This document shows positions 20,227-27,948 of a stretch of 64,000 nucleotides of DNA, one piece after another. The DNA comes from JAIQFL01 sp035295745 (GTDB taxonomy: Bacteria; Acidobacteriota; Terriglobia; Bryobacterales; Bryobacteraceae). The notes under the pieces are model-generated. The model did no database searches. It was not told the DNA's origin and saw only the letters and a program-made list of their open reading frames with translations. The stretch spans positions 85,079-149,078 of the forward strand of contig DATGIL010000039.1 in assembly GCA_035295745.1 (NCBI GenBank), in the 5' to 3' direction. The translations under genes were made by a program, and so were the position numbers. The first letter of the stretch is position 1, and each line of letters starts with the position of its first letter.

Positions 20227-20343
20227 ATGACGAGCCAACAATGGCAGGATTTAGCGGCAGTAATGACGGTTGCCCTTGGGTTTATGCAAATAATCCAGAT
20301 CGCTACTGGGTCTGATCGTAAGCGCGTTCGCAGGAGGCGCTAG
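20227..20343 (+). CDS. Possible 38-residue membrane peptide, cargo of the IS1595-type element
   Basis: ATG 20227 is preceded by AAGGAAAAGAACA, a good ribosome site with 8-9 bases spacing. The peptide has a hydrophobic middle (LAAVMTVALGFMQIIQIA) and a basic tail (DRKRVRRRR), the outline of a small inserted membrane peptide such as a type I toxin or a regulatory small protein. The stop overlaps the stop of the convergent 55-residue gene by four bases. No homology is known to me; chance ORF remains possible. The 190 bases before it hold only a hairpin, AAGCCC...GGGCTT at 20106-20133. Confidence 0.4.
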   Translation: MTSQQWQDLAAVMTVALGFMQIIQIATGSDRKRVRRRR

Positions 20344-20507
20344 GCTTTTCGTTTAGGCCCCCGTCTCTTCGGATTCGCATCTGATCGGCGTTTGTACTCC
20401 GCTTCGCGCTTGACGATCTCTTCGTGTGGCACGGAGAGCACCTTACGAACTAAGGCGCTAAACGGCGTGTCCACCGGCTTCGGATTTCCTTTGGAGTCTG
20501 TTTTCAT
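20340..20507 (-). CDS. 55-residue basic protein coupled to the HEPN gene
   Basis: ATG at 20507 overlaps the HEPN gene stop as ATGA, a classic translational coupling. The product starts with a polar segment (MKTDSKGNPKPVD), has a short helix-like core (PFSALVRKVLSVPHEEIVKREAEYKRR) and a basic tail (PKRRGPKRKA). A small protein just downstream of a HEPN protein is the arrangement of an antitoxin or accessory subunit, but here the role is inferred only from position. A longer frame starting at 20612 would overlap the HEPN gene further and is rejected. Confidence 0.6.
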   Translation of the reverse strand: MKTDSKGNPKPVDTPFSALVRKVLSVPHEEIVKREAEYKRRSDANPKRRGPKRKA

Positions 20508-21562
20508 AGCAACTCTGATATAGACATCATAAATCTTCCCACGTGCCCAAGGACCTGAAATGCTTCGGGTTCGCTGAATTCTCTTCGCCCATGCATTACG
20601 TGATTTCGCCACGCGATTTTGAATCCCTGGAAATCCGCAAGGATTGACCCGTATTGGCTAGTTTTCTTGTCTTTCGACGGACCGGGACGAAGTCCCTTTA
20701 GCCTCGACTCAATCTTCAGGCGAAGTTGGTCTTGAATCTTTTCCCACACGCAGTTTTCAATGGGGGTGAACCTAATCTTGGGCTTCTTTAGAAGCCCTCC
20801 TGGCTTTGGGTGCTGAACTTCCTTTACCCTGCTCAGGCCCATGTGCTTGCCTAACTGTTTAACGCCGATTTCCGTGACGCGCATCATGTGAAACACAGCA
20901 GCCGTCGACGCTCCAGCAACGATACAAAGGGCTGTCTCCTCGGAATCGTAACGGGCGGTTATGAATTTATCGTGGACTTCCTGGCCAAATGGCTTTACGG
21001 ATAGATCTCGGGATGGGAAGCCAAATCTAATCTCATTTTCGTGCGGCAACATTGATTGCCCAGTAGCAATATTGAATGGCCTTGCGTATCGCGAAACCTC
21101 CGCAGGTATGTACATGAACGTACGCGCCTGAAGGGCATCTGTGAGTATGCGACGTAAGCCAAGAAGTCGACCACGATACTCTCCAAGGGTCATGGATTCG
21201 ATATTCTGGACCAATTCATCGACGGCTGGCAGGACGTCCTGAAGTTCAAGTTGCTGAAAATGTTTGCGTATGCAAGTTAGCTGATGGTACGCAGTATCGG
21301 ATTCTCCCTTGCTTAGGCCAGATGCCCCACGATGACGTTCTTGGGCGATAGTATGGTTAGCGGTCTTGTCAATCCACACCAGCAATGCATGAAGATCACG
21401 AACCTGATACCGGACCATATCAAGCAGACTCCCAACGCATCGCGGACGAAATATCGATACTGCATCGTTCGCTTCAGAATCCAGGGAATCCTTTAAGTCG
21501 GTAGGGATTTCCCCGCTATCCGATAATAGGGACTCACCTAAGGAGTTGTCAAGTATATTCAT
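20504..21562 (-). CDS. HEPN-motif protein, cargo of the IS1595-type element
   Basis: Up to 352 residues, mostly helical by composition. Near the C terminus AW-R319-NHVM-H324-GRREF shows the R-x4-6-H motif of HEPN ribonucleases, in a context (WRNHVMHGRREFSEPEAFQVL) common to uncharacterised HEPN-like proteins. HEPN proteins often act as toxins or in phage defence. The start is uncertain: the ATG at 21562 lies inside the terminal repeat, upstream of the likely promoter at 21523-21552; ATG 21418 (304 residues) has GGGAG ten bases upstream and fits that promoter better. The frame stays open beyond the element only by chance. The stop overlaps the 55-residue gene. Confidence 0.75.
   Translation of the reverse strand: MNILDNSLGESLLSDSGEIPTDLKDSLDSEANDAVSIFRPRCVGSLLDMVRYQVRDLHALLVWIDKTANHTIAQERHRGASGLSKGESDTAYHQLTCIRKHFQQLELQDVLPAVDELVQNIESMTLGEYRGRLLGLRRILTDALQARTFMYIPAEVSRYARPFNIATGQSMLPHENEIRFGFPSRDLSVKPFGQEVHDKFITARYDSEETALCIVAGASTAAVFHMMRVTEIGVKQLGKHMGLSRVKEVQHPKPGGLLKKPKIRFTPIENCVWEKIQDQLRLKIESRLKGLRPGPSKDKKTSQYGSILADFQGFKIAWRNHVMHGRREFSEPEAFQVLGHVGRFMMSISELL
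21523..21552 (-). promoter_or_regulatory. Predicted promoter in the right inverted repeat, reading into the HEPN gene
   Basis: On the minus strand TTGACA (21552-21547) lies in the terminal repeat and TATTAT (21528-21523) follows after 18 bp. It is the mirror of the transposase promoter: each repeat supplies a -35 box reading inward. Transcription would start near 21516, which argues for a HEPN start codon downstream of that point. Confidence 0.6.
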
Positions 21563-21565
21563 ACC
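21542..21565 (-). repeat. Right terminal inverted repeat of the IS1595-type element
   Basis: 24 bp ending ...TATATTCATACC, the inverted match of 19014-19037 with one mismatch. It is followed directly by ATGAAATT, the second copy of the target duplication. Confidence 0.93.
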
Positions 21566-22417
21566 ATGAAATTGGACATAATATTCGTTATCGGAAGTGA
21601 TGCCCAGGCGTTCCGCTCGATCTGCGCTCTGGCCCCCGGCCTCTCCGAGGTTGAGCTCAAGGTCTGTATCTACCTCGCCAGCCAGCAGCACCCAACCCAC
21701 CACAGCGTACGCGCCAGCAGCCGCGAAATCGCTGAAGCCATGCGCTTTGACCGCAAGGCGGTCAAAAGCGCTCTGGACAAGCTCGACCGCCGCCGCCTCA
21801 TCGTCACCCGCCAAGGCGGAGGCACCCAACCCAGCGCCTACCTCCTCAACTTCACCCAAACCACCGCCATCCAGGGTGGGGGTTTAAAACACCCACCTGC
21901 ACAAACCACCCTCGATTTGCAAGGCCAGGGGTGGGTGTCTCAGACACCCACCAGTCCGGACCACAAGAGCCCCTCGATATCGATAACTTCCGATTCGATC
22001 ATCGATCGAGCCCTCACCGCTCGCCCCAACCACTTCCAACGCGCCGAACTGGATGCCGTCAAAGGCTACGCTTTCAAGTGGCTGCTTCGCCAACGCGGGA
22101 AGGAACACGCGCAACCCCCCGACGACACCACCTGCGCCCAACTGATCGTGGCTTGCCGGGGAGCCCGTCTCGCCTGCGACTTCGTCCTCGACAACCTACA
22201 GGACCGCCAAGCCGAGAACTGCATGTACCTCGTGAGCATGGCGCTACAGAAGATCCACGGCATCGCCCCGCCCACCGTGAAACGCCGGCGGGCCGAACTC
22301 CGAGCCTTGAACGGCGGAAAGTCACAAGCCCCGCCACCGGCCGAGAGACAACCGGATCCCGAATTCACAGCCGAACTGACCCGGCAACTGAAGGCCGGCG
22401 CCAAATCCATCCGATGA
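21566..22417 (+). CDS. Winged-helix protein of an accessory module
   Basis: 283 residues. Residues ~25-90 form a helix-turn-helix/winged-helix domain (LSEVELKVCIYLASQ, SSREIAEAMRFDRKAVKSALDKLDRRRLIVTRQ) of the kind seen in plasmid-type replication or transcription regulators. A Pro/Gln-rich linker leads to a helical C-terminal domain (RAELDAVKGYAFKWLLRQRG...). The first ~12 codons are AT-rich and the rest very GC-rich. The start ATG is the first base triplet of the IS target duplication, so the IS1595-type element has separated this gene from its original upstream region. The stop overlaps the next start (ATGA). Function beyond DNA binding is unknown. Confidence 0.7.
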   Translation: MKLDIIFVIGSDAQAFRSICALAPGLSEVELKVCIYLASQQHPTHHSVRASSREIAEAMRFDRKAVKSALDKLDRRRLIVTRQGGGTQPSAYLLNFTQTTAIQGGGLKHPPAQTTLDLQGQGWVSQTPTSPDHKSPSISITSDSIIDRALTARPNHFQRAELDAVKGYAFKWLLRQRGKEHAQPPDDTTCAQLIVACRGARLACDFVLDNLQDRQAENCMYLVSMALQKIHGIAPPTVKRRRAELRALNGGKSQAPPPAERQPDPEFTAELTRQLKAGAKSIR

Positions 22418-22857
22418 GGGTCAGTATGCTCACCAACTCGGAAATCACCACCCTCGAGGCCATCCTCACCCGCGCCCGCCGCTCCACCGCCCGCGATCGG
22501 GCCGCGCACCACCTCCGCAACGCCGCCGCCAACAGCGCCCGAGCGACGAGCGGCGCGATCGCCGAGCCCGAGCCCGCGACACCCGAGCCGACGCCGGCGA
22601 TCCCGATTGAGAACGGCGCGAGCCCCGTCCCCACGCGCCGGCCGGAGCCGACGCCCGCAACCACGGACGCCGACGCACGCGCCGCGCTCGCAGCGCAACT
22701 CCGCGCCCAGGCCACCGAGCCCGAGCGCCCCAAGAGCTCGACGGTCGATCCGACCCTCCAGAGCACCATGGCCAGCCTGCTACGCCGCTACACGCTGGCC
22801 ACCATCCTCGACGCGACCTGGGGCACCGACCGCGCCCTCAGCGCCGCCCGCCGCTGA
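22414..22857 (+). CDS. Hypothetical protein coupled to the winged-helix gene
   Basis: 147 residues from ATG 22414, overlapping the previous stop by four bases; an internal ATG at 22426 is an alternative. The N terminus is helical and basic (EITTLEAILTRARRSTARDRAAHHLRNAA). The middle is low-complexity Pro/Glu/Ala/Thr, and the C terminus is again helical (TMASLLRRYTLATILDATWG). No family recognised. The end-to-end overlap and equal base composition put it in one operon with the winged-helix gene. Confidence 0.6.
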   Translation: MRVSMLTNSEITTLEAILTRARRSTARDRAAHHLRNAAANSARATSGAIAEPEPATPEPTPAIPIENGASPVPTRRPEPTPATTDADARAALAAQLRAQATEPERPKSSTVDPTLQSTMASLLRRYTLATILDATWGTDRALSAARR

Positions 22858-22937
22858 TCCAGACCCCGCCACCAGCGTACACTTGGGGGAGTGAAGCACT
22901 GCCAAGGCTTCCACTCCCTCACCTGGAGCAACCAACC

Positions 22938-23147
22938 ATGACCAACGAAGAAAACGCCCGCCTCGACCGCATCGAACGAATCCTGGAAAAACTCGCCGCC
23001 ACCGCCGAACGCCACAACGAGGAAATCCACGCACTGATCCAACTCACCAGCGACAACACCGAAGCCATACGCCAGACCTGGGAAGCGATCCGCAACCTCG
23101 AACAGCAATGGCAAGCCTACCTCACCACCATCCACCCCCAGCAGTGA
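22938..23147 (+). CDS. Small coiled-coil protein
   Basis: 69 residues, almost entirely heptad-like helix (ARLDRIERILEKLAATAERHNEEIHALIQL), with a tail WEAIRNLEQQWQAYL. It probably forms an oligomeric coiled coil. It lies 80 bases after the two coupled genes, in the same orientation and composition, and is likely the third gene of the module. No enzymatic motif is present. Confidence 0.65.
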   Translation: MTNEENARLDRIERILEKLAATAERHNEEIHALIQLTSDNTEAIRQTWEAIRNLEQQWQAYLTTIHPQQ

Positions 23148-23454
23148 GCCCGACGCCCGGAGCCTTAGTACACCAGTGCTAAGGCCCCTCCCATCCGCGC
23201 CTCGGCTCGCTGTCGCTCGCCTCGGCCCAGCGCCGCTCGGCCGCGCTCCGCTTGCTTCGCTCCGACCACCGAGAAGGAAGCGGCCGGCCAGGCCCGCCCC
23301 AGGAGGCCGCGCCCCCGCGCGCCGCCAGGCCGGCCGCCGCATCCGGAACTGGGCCGCCGCCGCTCCGCTCCGGCAGCGGGCCGCGGGCGCAAGGTACCCG
23401 CCCGTTGTGTGGGGGGAAGCCTCCCCCCACGCCCCCCAGGCCGGGCGCGCCTTT
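23148..23454. other. Very GC-rich non-coding stretch
   Basis: No gene is supported here; frames are open on both strands only because of extreme GC. It begins with a hairpin, GCCTTAG-TACACCAGTG-CTAAGGC (about 23162-23185), just after the coiled-coil gene, which may be a terminator without a T run. The rest is C/G-run sequence ending at the inverted repeat. Confidence 0.6.
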
Positions 23455-23536
23455 ACATAGTGCGGGACATCATTATCGGCAGCCTGAATCTTTCGGAAGG
23501 GGGATCTCGAGCGGCTGCCGATAATGCGCACTATGT
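23455..23536. repeat. Long imperfect inverted repeat, possible recombination site
   Basis: The left arm (23455-23484) begins ACATAGTGCG and ends CATTATCGGCAGCC; the right arm (23513-23536) is its reverse complement over all 24 bases, except that the left arm has six extra bases (GGACAT) in the middle. A 28-base loop separates them. The element has the size and half-site layout of a tyrosine-recombinase target and lies at the edge of the foreign module. No recombinase is beside it. Confidence 0.7.
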
Positions 23537-23622
23537 ACTGGGCCGGCCGCTTGCAAATGCTTGCGCCGCCTGGAGCGGGACACAGCTCTGGGACCGAGCC
23601 CGCGGATGCACGCCGTCGAAAG

Positions 23623-24390
23623 ATGTCCAACGTACGTGTAGAAGTGTTACCGTCGCAGGTCGAGACTGTTCGCCTCACATCGACCACCGATGGCTCTTTT
23701 TTTTCCCGGGCCGAGAATCTTTTGACCGGCACGATTTCGGCCGCCGTCGCCGTCTCAGAACTTGCACCGTTTCTGGCGATTGTGTCCAATCAGTCGGCTC
23801 AGATGATCGTCGCCTACAGTGTCAGTTTCGAGGCAATAGGACCTAATGTCCGGGTGTCTCCACAGTTCAAATACCCTGAGGCGCTGTATCGGCGTCAGAC
23901 GACACTCGCGGCTCGGGATCAAGAGTTGCTTCCAGGAGAGGGGCGGCTGGTAGGCCCGTATTTTCACTTGAACCCCAACATGCCATTCTTTACTGACGAG
24001 TACCTCCGTACACTTGGAGAATGGCTGAGAAACCAGGCCTTATGCGGGACACGAGAATTGAAAATTGGCTTGGATGCGGTGATTTTTGATGACGGTAGAA
24101 TATTCGGCCCCGGAGCTTCGACGTTGAAGAACTCCTTCACGGAACATCTTGACGCTGTCCGCCATTTACACGAACTCCTCTTTGAGAGCGTTCGATCGGG
24201 TGCAACCCTCGCAGAGGCTTTTGAACAAGCATCAATTCCCCTTCCAGCTTCAGGCGCTCCATCAATGTCGGATTCATATGCCAATAATGCTTTGAATTCC
24301 TTGAAGCGCCTTGCGCGCAAGCACGGGGAGAAAGCCATTGAGCTGTACCTGCAACAGGTCTCGAATTGCTCTCCGATTGTGCTGCACTGA
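23623..24390 (+). CDS. Hypothetical protein
   Basis: 255 residues from ATG 23623 (MSNVRVEVLPSQVE); an earlier in-frame ATG at 23524 lies in the inverted repeat and the extra residues do not look protein-like. The sequence has a beta-rich first half (VAVSELAPFLAIVSNQSAQMIVAYSVSFE) and a helical second half (RHLHELLFESVRSGATLAEAFEQA). No signal peptide and no membrane span. I recognise no family. Composition has returned to that of the host genes. Confidence 0.6.
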   Translation: MSNVRVEVLPSQVETVRLTSTTDGSFFSRAENLLTGTISAAVAVSELAPFLAIVSNQSAQMIVAYSVSFEAIGPNVRVSPQFKYPEALYRRQTTLAARDQELLPGEGRLVGPYFHLNPNMPFFTDEYLRTLGEWLRNQALCGTRELKIGLDAVIFDDGRIFGPGASTLKNSFTEHLDAVRHLHELLFESVRSGATLAEAFEQASIPLPASGAPSMSDSYANNALNSLKRLARKHGEKAIELYLQQVSNCSPIVLH

Positions 24391-24583
24391 GAATTAGTTG
24401 ATCTGGCTGGGAGGAGCTTTCAAGAGAACCTGGAACACGCAAGGTTTTGTGTTGCTTGCCTAGTCAGACGGTTTCTTGAACCGTCGCCCGGAAACGCCTC
24501 CAGCCCCTTGGGTTGTAGGCGGTGGCCAAGCGTCCCGTCCGCAGCAAACTGCTTTGCGGATTACCGATGAGCCGACGGCAAAA

Positions 24584-24802
24584 CTATTTTTTCTTCTCCA
24601 GATTCCAGAGCTGGCGCGAAAGCACACGACCGCAAAAGGGGCAATAATTCAGGCCGGCAAACTGATGCCGTTCCTCGCCAAAGACAAAGAAATACTCGGT
24701 GTCGATCTCGGTAATGATCGTTCCGTTCGTCAATTGGTATGGCTGGGCATGCCGTACGAGGTCACGATCCAAAAGTCGATCTAAATCTTGGCAGCAGATC
24801 AT
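24584..24802 (-). CDS. Small zinc-ribbon protein
   Basis: 72 residues. The C-terminal NYCPFCGRVLSRQLWN is half of a zinc ribbon; a CC pair at residues 3-4 may complete it. The middle is beta-like (TIITEIDTEYFFVFGEERHQFAG). Small proteins ending in YCPFCG-x2-L-x5-W are widespread hypothetical proteins. The overlapping plus-strand frame (24476-24784) has no comparable motif, so I take this strand. The 190 bases upstream of 24584 hold nothing recognisable. Confidence 0.6.
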   Translation of the reverse strand: MICCQDLDRLLDRDLVRHAQPYQLTNGTIITEIDTEYFFVFGEERHQFAGLNYCPFCGRVLSRQLWNLEKKK

Positions 24803-24855
24803 CTTAGCTCAGTTCATTAATGTAATACTTCAGAATTGTGAGGCTGGGGTCTTCC

Positions 24856-26520
24856 CTACTCCCAACTTACCTGCACCAACGACACTCCGTGCCGGGGCAG
24901 CTCAAATCGCACCTCAACTGTGCCATTCTTGGGCGACCGCCATTCGGGAGACTCCAGCAATTGCAACTGAGCCGCCTCTATCAACCGCAGATACTGCTCG
25001 GGGGACGGTTGTGCGGGCGATCCCATCCGCTTCCATTCCGTGTACGCGTTGCTGTGCTCATTGTCGATTCGGAAGTGCTCCACCAGCACCCGCTGCGCCT
25101 TCTCCGGAATGCCCGACATTTCCAGATGGACGGGCGCCGCGCTGGCACTCAGCTCGTCATCGTGGTAGTTCCACACCAACGCCGACAACCGTGAGTTGCC
25201 CCTCACGGCGAGCCCATCGACATCCGGCTCGCCGCGCACACCCGATTGAAGAATTCCATCCAGCCCGACCGCTCCGCTGCTATCCACTTTCACCCGGTCG
25301 CCTCGCATCATTCCCAACATGCGAAACAGATTCAGAATCGGTTTGTCGACCCCGTTCGTGGCCAGTGTGCGAAAGCCGTCAAAGTATGGCTGATCTTCGA
25401 ACTCGAACGCCCAGGTGAGCATTCCCGCCATATTCGATTGATAGCGGTCGGCCAGGCGAATGATGTTGTTCAATGCAGACGCGGTGTAACTCGGGTACAT
25501 CGTTCCATTGCGGTAGACATTCTGCGGATAGGTTCGCGCCGAGCAGGCAGCGCAGCCTTCCGGATCTGCCTCGCTGAGGACGATCGGCAGCGCGCGATAT
25601 TCCGGAAATTCGTGAATGATCTCGAGCCCCTTTTGCACGTCCGCCATCTCTTTACGCAAACCCATGCGGACGTGCCCATCCACGACGTTCGGCGAGCCCT
25701 TGGCATGATAGCTGATGAAGTCGAGGGGTGCGCCGCGCTTGCCCGTCACCGCGTTGGTGCCACGGGCGCAGTGCTCCAGGAACTGCTTGAGGTAGTCGCC
25801 GGCCTTCTGTGCGCTCGCACCGGTCGTAGCCGGACCCCCGACGTGAGCGCTCGGTAACGCATGCCGGATCGCGTCAGCCGTGAAATCGTATAGCCGGTTG
25901 TACTCCTCGGGTGTCCCTCGCCAGTATGAGATGTCCGGTTCGTTCCACAACTCCCACGACCACGTTTCCACTTCGCTCTTGCCATAGCGTGCGACAGCGT
26001 GCAGCACCATCTGCCGGACCAGTTCCGCCCACTTCGCATAATCCTTGGGCGGATACGACCAGCCTTTTCCGTCCGATTTCGGCCAGTGCAGGATGTATGG
26101 TTGTGGATTCGAAGATAACGCTTCGGGCATGAACCCGATTTCCACAAAGGGCTGCGCACCTGCGCTTTCGTAGGTATCGAAGATGCGGTCGACAATCGTC
26201 CAGTCGTAGACCGGCTTGCCGGCGGCGTCTTCGGTGTACGCATTGGTGGAACCCCACTTCAAAGCAGGGGTGCCGTCCCCCGTTACCAAGAGGTGGTGCG
26301 TGCGAATCTGAACGCGCACCGGACTGAGTGCCGCCAGTTCACCGATCAACTTCTTGCCATTCGCAGTGTACGTGTAATTCGGCTCGTCATAGCCGAACCA
26401 CGCGTACTGCGGGCGGAACGGCCCAATCGTCTTTCCTGCGTCTACCCGTATAACGACGGGTTTCTGGGCGGCGGCGCAGACCGCCAGCAGCAGAAGCCCA
26501 ATCCACCGGATGCTCTTCAT
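24856..26520 (-). CDS. Exported glycoside hydrolase family 39 (beta-xylosidase-like)
   Basis: 554 residues with a signal peptide (MKSIRWIGLLLLAVCAAAQ). A (beta/alpha)8 barrel follows, with acid/base Glu194 in WELWNEPD and nucleophile Glu317 in LPIVLSEADPEG, both as in GH39 retaining enzymes. A C-terminal beta domain follows (residues ~440-554). Known family members cleave beta-xylosides or alpha-L-iduronides; with the secretion signal, degradation of plant polymer fragments is the most likely role. It stands alone, with no sugar transporter next to it. Confidence 0.9.
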   Translation of the reverse strand: MKSIRWIGLLLLAVCAAAQKPVVIRVDAGKTIGPFRPQYAWFGYDEPNYTYTANGKKLIGELAALSPVRVQIRTHHLLVTGDGTPALKWGSTNAYTEDAAGKPVYDWTIVDRIFDTYESAGAQPFVEIGFMPEALSSNPQPYILHWPKSDGKGWSYPPKDYAKWAELVRQMVLHAVARYGKSEVETWSWELWNEPDISYWRGTPEEYNRLYDFTADAIRHALPSAHVGGPATTGASAQKAGDYLKQFLEHCARGTNAVTGKRGAPLDFISYHAKGSPNVVDGHVRMGLRKEMADVQKGLEIIHEFPEYRALPIVLSEADPEGCAACSARTYPQNVYRNGTMYPSYTASALNNIIRLADRYQSNMAGMLTWAFEFEDQPYFDGFRTLATNGVDKPILNLFRMLGMMRGDRVKVDSSGAVGLDGILQSGVRGEPDVDGLAVRGNSRLSALVWNYHDDELSASAAPVHLEMSGIPEKAQRVLVEHFRIDNEHSNAYTEWKRMGSPAQPSPEQYLRLIEAAQLQLLESPEWRSPKNGTVEVRFELPRHGVSLVQVSWE

Positions 26521-26624
26521 GGCCCCACCTCACGACTCTGTTCTTGAGAGCGCTTTCAAATACGCTCACCAGAATACCAGGAGCCGCGACGAGGCAGTTT
26601 TTCAAGGCCAGGGCATCCGCGAAA

Positions 26625-26990
26625 CTAGAACACGCTTCTTCGTCTGAAGAGGTGATAAATCGACAACAGGATTACCGCGCCGATCACCGCGACAATGATG
26701 CTATAGACATTCAGCCCCGTAACTCCCGGGGCACCGAAGATGCGGAATATCCAACCTCCGGCGAATGCTCCCGCGATTCCGAGAAGGATATCGAGCAGAA
26801 CGCCTTCCCCTCTCCGATTGGACAGCATACTGCCAATGAAACCTGCCAACAGGCCGAGAACAACCCACGACAGGAAGGACATACTCTCTCTCGCTTCGCC
26901 GGTCAACGGACGGGCATGGGCGGTCACCGCCAGCGCGGCAAGCCATCCCGCAACCACCAGACCTTGCGGTGACTTCTTCCACTGAAACAT
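26625..26990 (-). CDS. GlsB/YeaQ-type small membrane protein with N-terminal extension
   Basis: 121 residues from ATG 26990, which has AAGGTGG eight bases upstream. The core (SFLSWVVLGLLAGFIGSMLS, LLDILLGIAGAFAGGWIF and VYSIIVAVIGAVILLSIYHL) is the three-helix 'transglycosylase-associated' GlsB family linked to stress in other bacteria. It is unusual in having ~35 extra residues that look like a signal or signal-anchor (LVVAGWLAALAVTAHA). ATG 26886, after a GAGAGAG, would give the standard ~85-residue protein and is the alternative start. Confidence 0.78.
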   Translation of the reverse strand: MFQWKKSPQGLVVAGWLAALAVTAHARPLTGEARESMSFLSWVVLGLLAGFIGSMLSNRRGEGVLLDILLGIAGAFAGGWIFRIFGAPGVTGLNVYSIIVAVIGAVILLSIYHLFRRRSVF

Positions 26991-27069
26991 AACTTGAACC
27001 ACCTTCCTCTGCTTTACGTGCACGTGGGGTGCCGTAAGCGGGCCGGCAGTTAAAGCATCAGTGTGAACT

Positions 27070-27552
27070 TCAGCCCATTCTCTCGCTCGTCGCTGCAAGC
27101 GAACCAGCAACGCCCTCACTCGCCACCTTCGCCTCAAGTTTCTCGAACGACTCCGAGGTGCCCTGCGCCACGAAATTGCAAACCTCCCCGGGCAATCCCT
27201 CCTGCGTGAGGACCATTCTCGTGCCGTTCCCCTCTTCGAAGAATTCGACGACCACGTGCGTGGAGGCGTGACCGCCGAGATCGGCTGAATAGGCGATCTT
27301 CTCGGGCACCACAATCTCCTCGTACTTACCCGTGAGTGTGAATGCCCCGGCGCCCGCGATCTGCATCGTTTGTTTAAAGGTTCCGCCGACGCGAAAGTCC
27401 ATTTCGATTTCACATCGCGTCGCGTCCTTGCAGCCCGACCACTGTTGCATCTTCTCCGCCTGCGACCACCAGGAGAAGACAAGCGCGCGCGGAGCATCGA
27501 ATATGCGCGTAATCTGGAGGCGATTTCCGGAAATCTTTACTTGCGATTTCAT
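27070..27552 (-). CDS. SRPBCC (AHSA1-like) domain protein
   Basis: 160 residues forming a START/Bet v1-like helix-grip fold: ITRIFDAPRALVFSWWSQAEKMQQW at the front, GGTFKQTM and GKYEEIVVPEKIAYS in the sheet, and a C-terminal helix. The family binds hydrophobic ligands or assists Hsp90. The start overlaps the stop of the ArsR-type gene (ATGA). The pairing ArsR regulator plus SRPBCC protein is very common and usually autoregulated, though the ligand is not known. Confidence 0.88.
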   Translation of the reverse strand: MKSQVKISGNRLQITRIFDAPRALVFSWWSQAEKMQQWSGCKDATRCEIEMDFRVGGTFKQTMQIAGAGAFTLTGKYEEIVVPEKIAYSADLGGHASTHVVVEFFEEGNGTRMVLTQEGLPGEVCNFVAQGTSESFEKLEAKVASEGVAGSLAATSERMG

Positions 27553-27884
27553 ACCTTTGGTTCCTTTCGCAACAACTCATCGAGCGCGTCGAAGCTGAAC
27601 TCCCAGCCCGCGGCGCACTGGTTGATCCACTCTCGTGCCGCCTTCAATCCAGCGGGCCGCGCGCGGATCCAGTGGGTACGGCCTTCCAAACGGCGGTCGA
27701 TCAGGCGCGCTTTTTCGAGTACGCGCAGATGCCGCGAGATTGCCGGCGCGGAGATCCGGAACGGCTTGGCCAACGCACCCACGTTACTTTCCACTCGTCC
27801 GGATAGTCGCGCCAGAATGCGCCGCCTGGTCGGGTCGGCTAATGCCGAAAAGGCTTCGGTGATTTGCGTTTGATTATTAACCAA
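27549..27884 (-). CDS. ArsR-family transcriptional regulator
   Basis: About 111 residues. AFSALADPTRRRILARLSGR, then a winged helix-turn-helix with recognition helix ISAPAISRHLRVLEKARLIDRR. There are no metal-binding cysteines, fitting the metal-independent ArsR subgroup that travels with SRPBCC genes. I choose the TTG at 27884 (VNNQTQITEAF), which matches the usual start of the family; no ATG exists upstream in a plausible place. The stop overlaps the SRPBCC start by four bases. Confidence 0.85.
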   Translation of the reverse strand: MVNNQTQITEAFSALADPTRRRILARLSGRVESNVGALAKPFRISAPAISRHLRVLEKARLIDRRLEGRTHWIRARPAGLKAAREWINQCAAGWEFSFDALDELLRKEPKV

Positions 27885-27948
27885 CTCGTTAAGTATATGC
27901 GCGGCCAGCTTCCCCGTCAAGCCTCTCGTCCCGCTAAAATGTAAATAG

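Larger units (their letters stand above)
19014..21565. mobile_element. Complete IS1595-type element with cargo genes (2,552 bp)
   Basis: Both ends are visible: the left end begins GGTAAGAATATAC at 19014 and the right end is its inverted counterpart finishing at 21565, 23 of 24 bases matching. Directly outside both ends is the same 8-bp sequence ATGAAATT (19006-19013 and 21566-21573), the target duplication length known for IS1595 elements, which also begin with GG. Inside lie an IS1595-type transposase, a 38-codon ORF, a 55-codon gene and a HEPN-motif gene. Passenger genes are known in this IS family. GC is clearly lower than in the flanking host DNA. Confidence 0.93.

Noticed and set aside
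23455..23536. Chromosomal dif site
   Set aside because: Only part of one half-site resembles XerC/XerD sequences, and dif sites are 28 bp with short arms rather than an 82-bp hairpin.
24476..24784. 102-codon plus-strand frame opposite the zinc-ribbon gene
   Set aside because: No ribosome site or motif, while the minus strand has the CPFCG zinc-ribbon signature. Some doubt remains.
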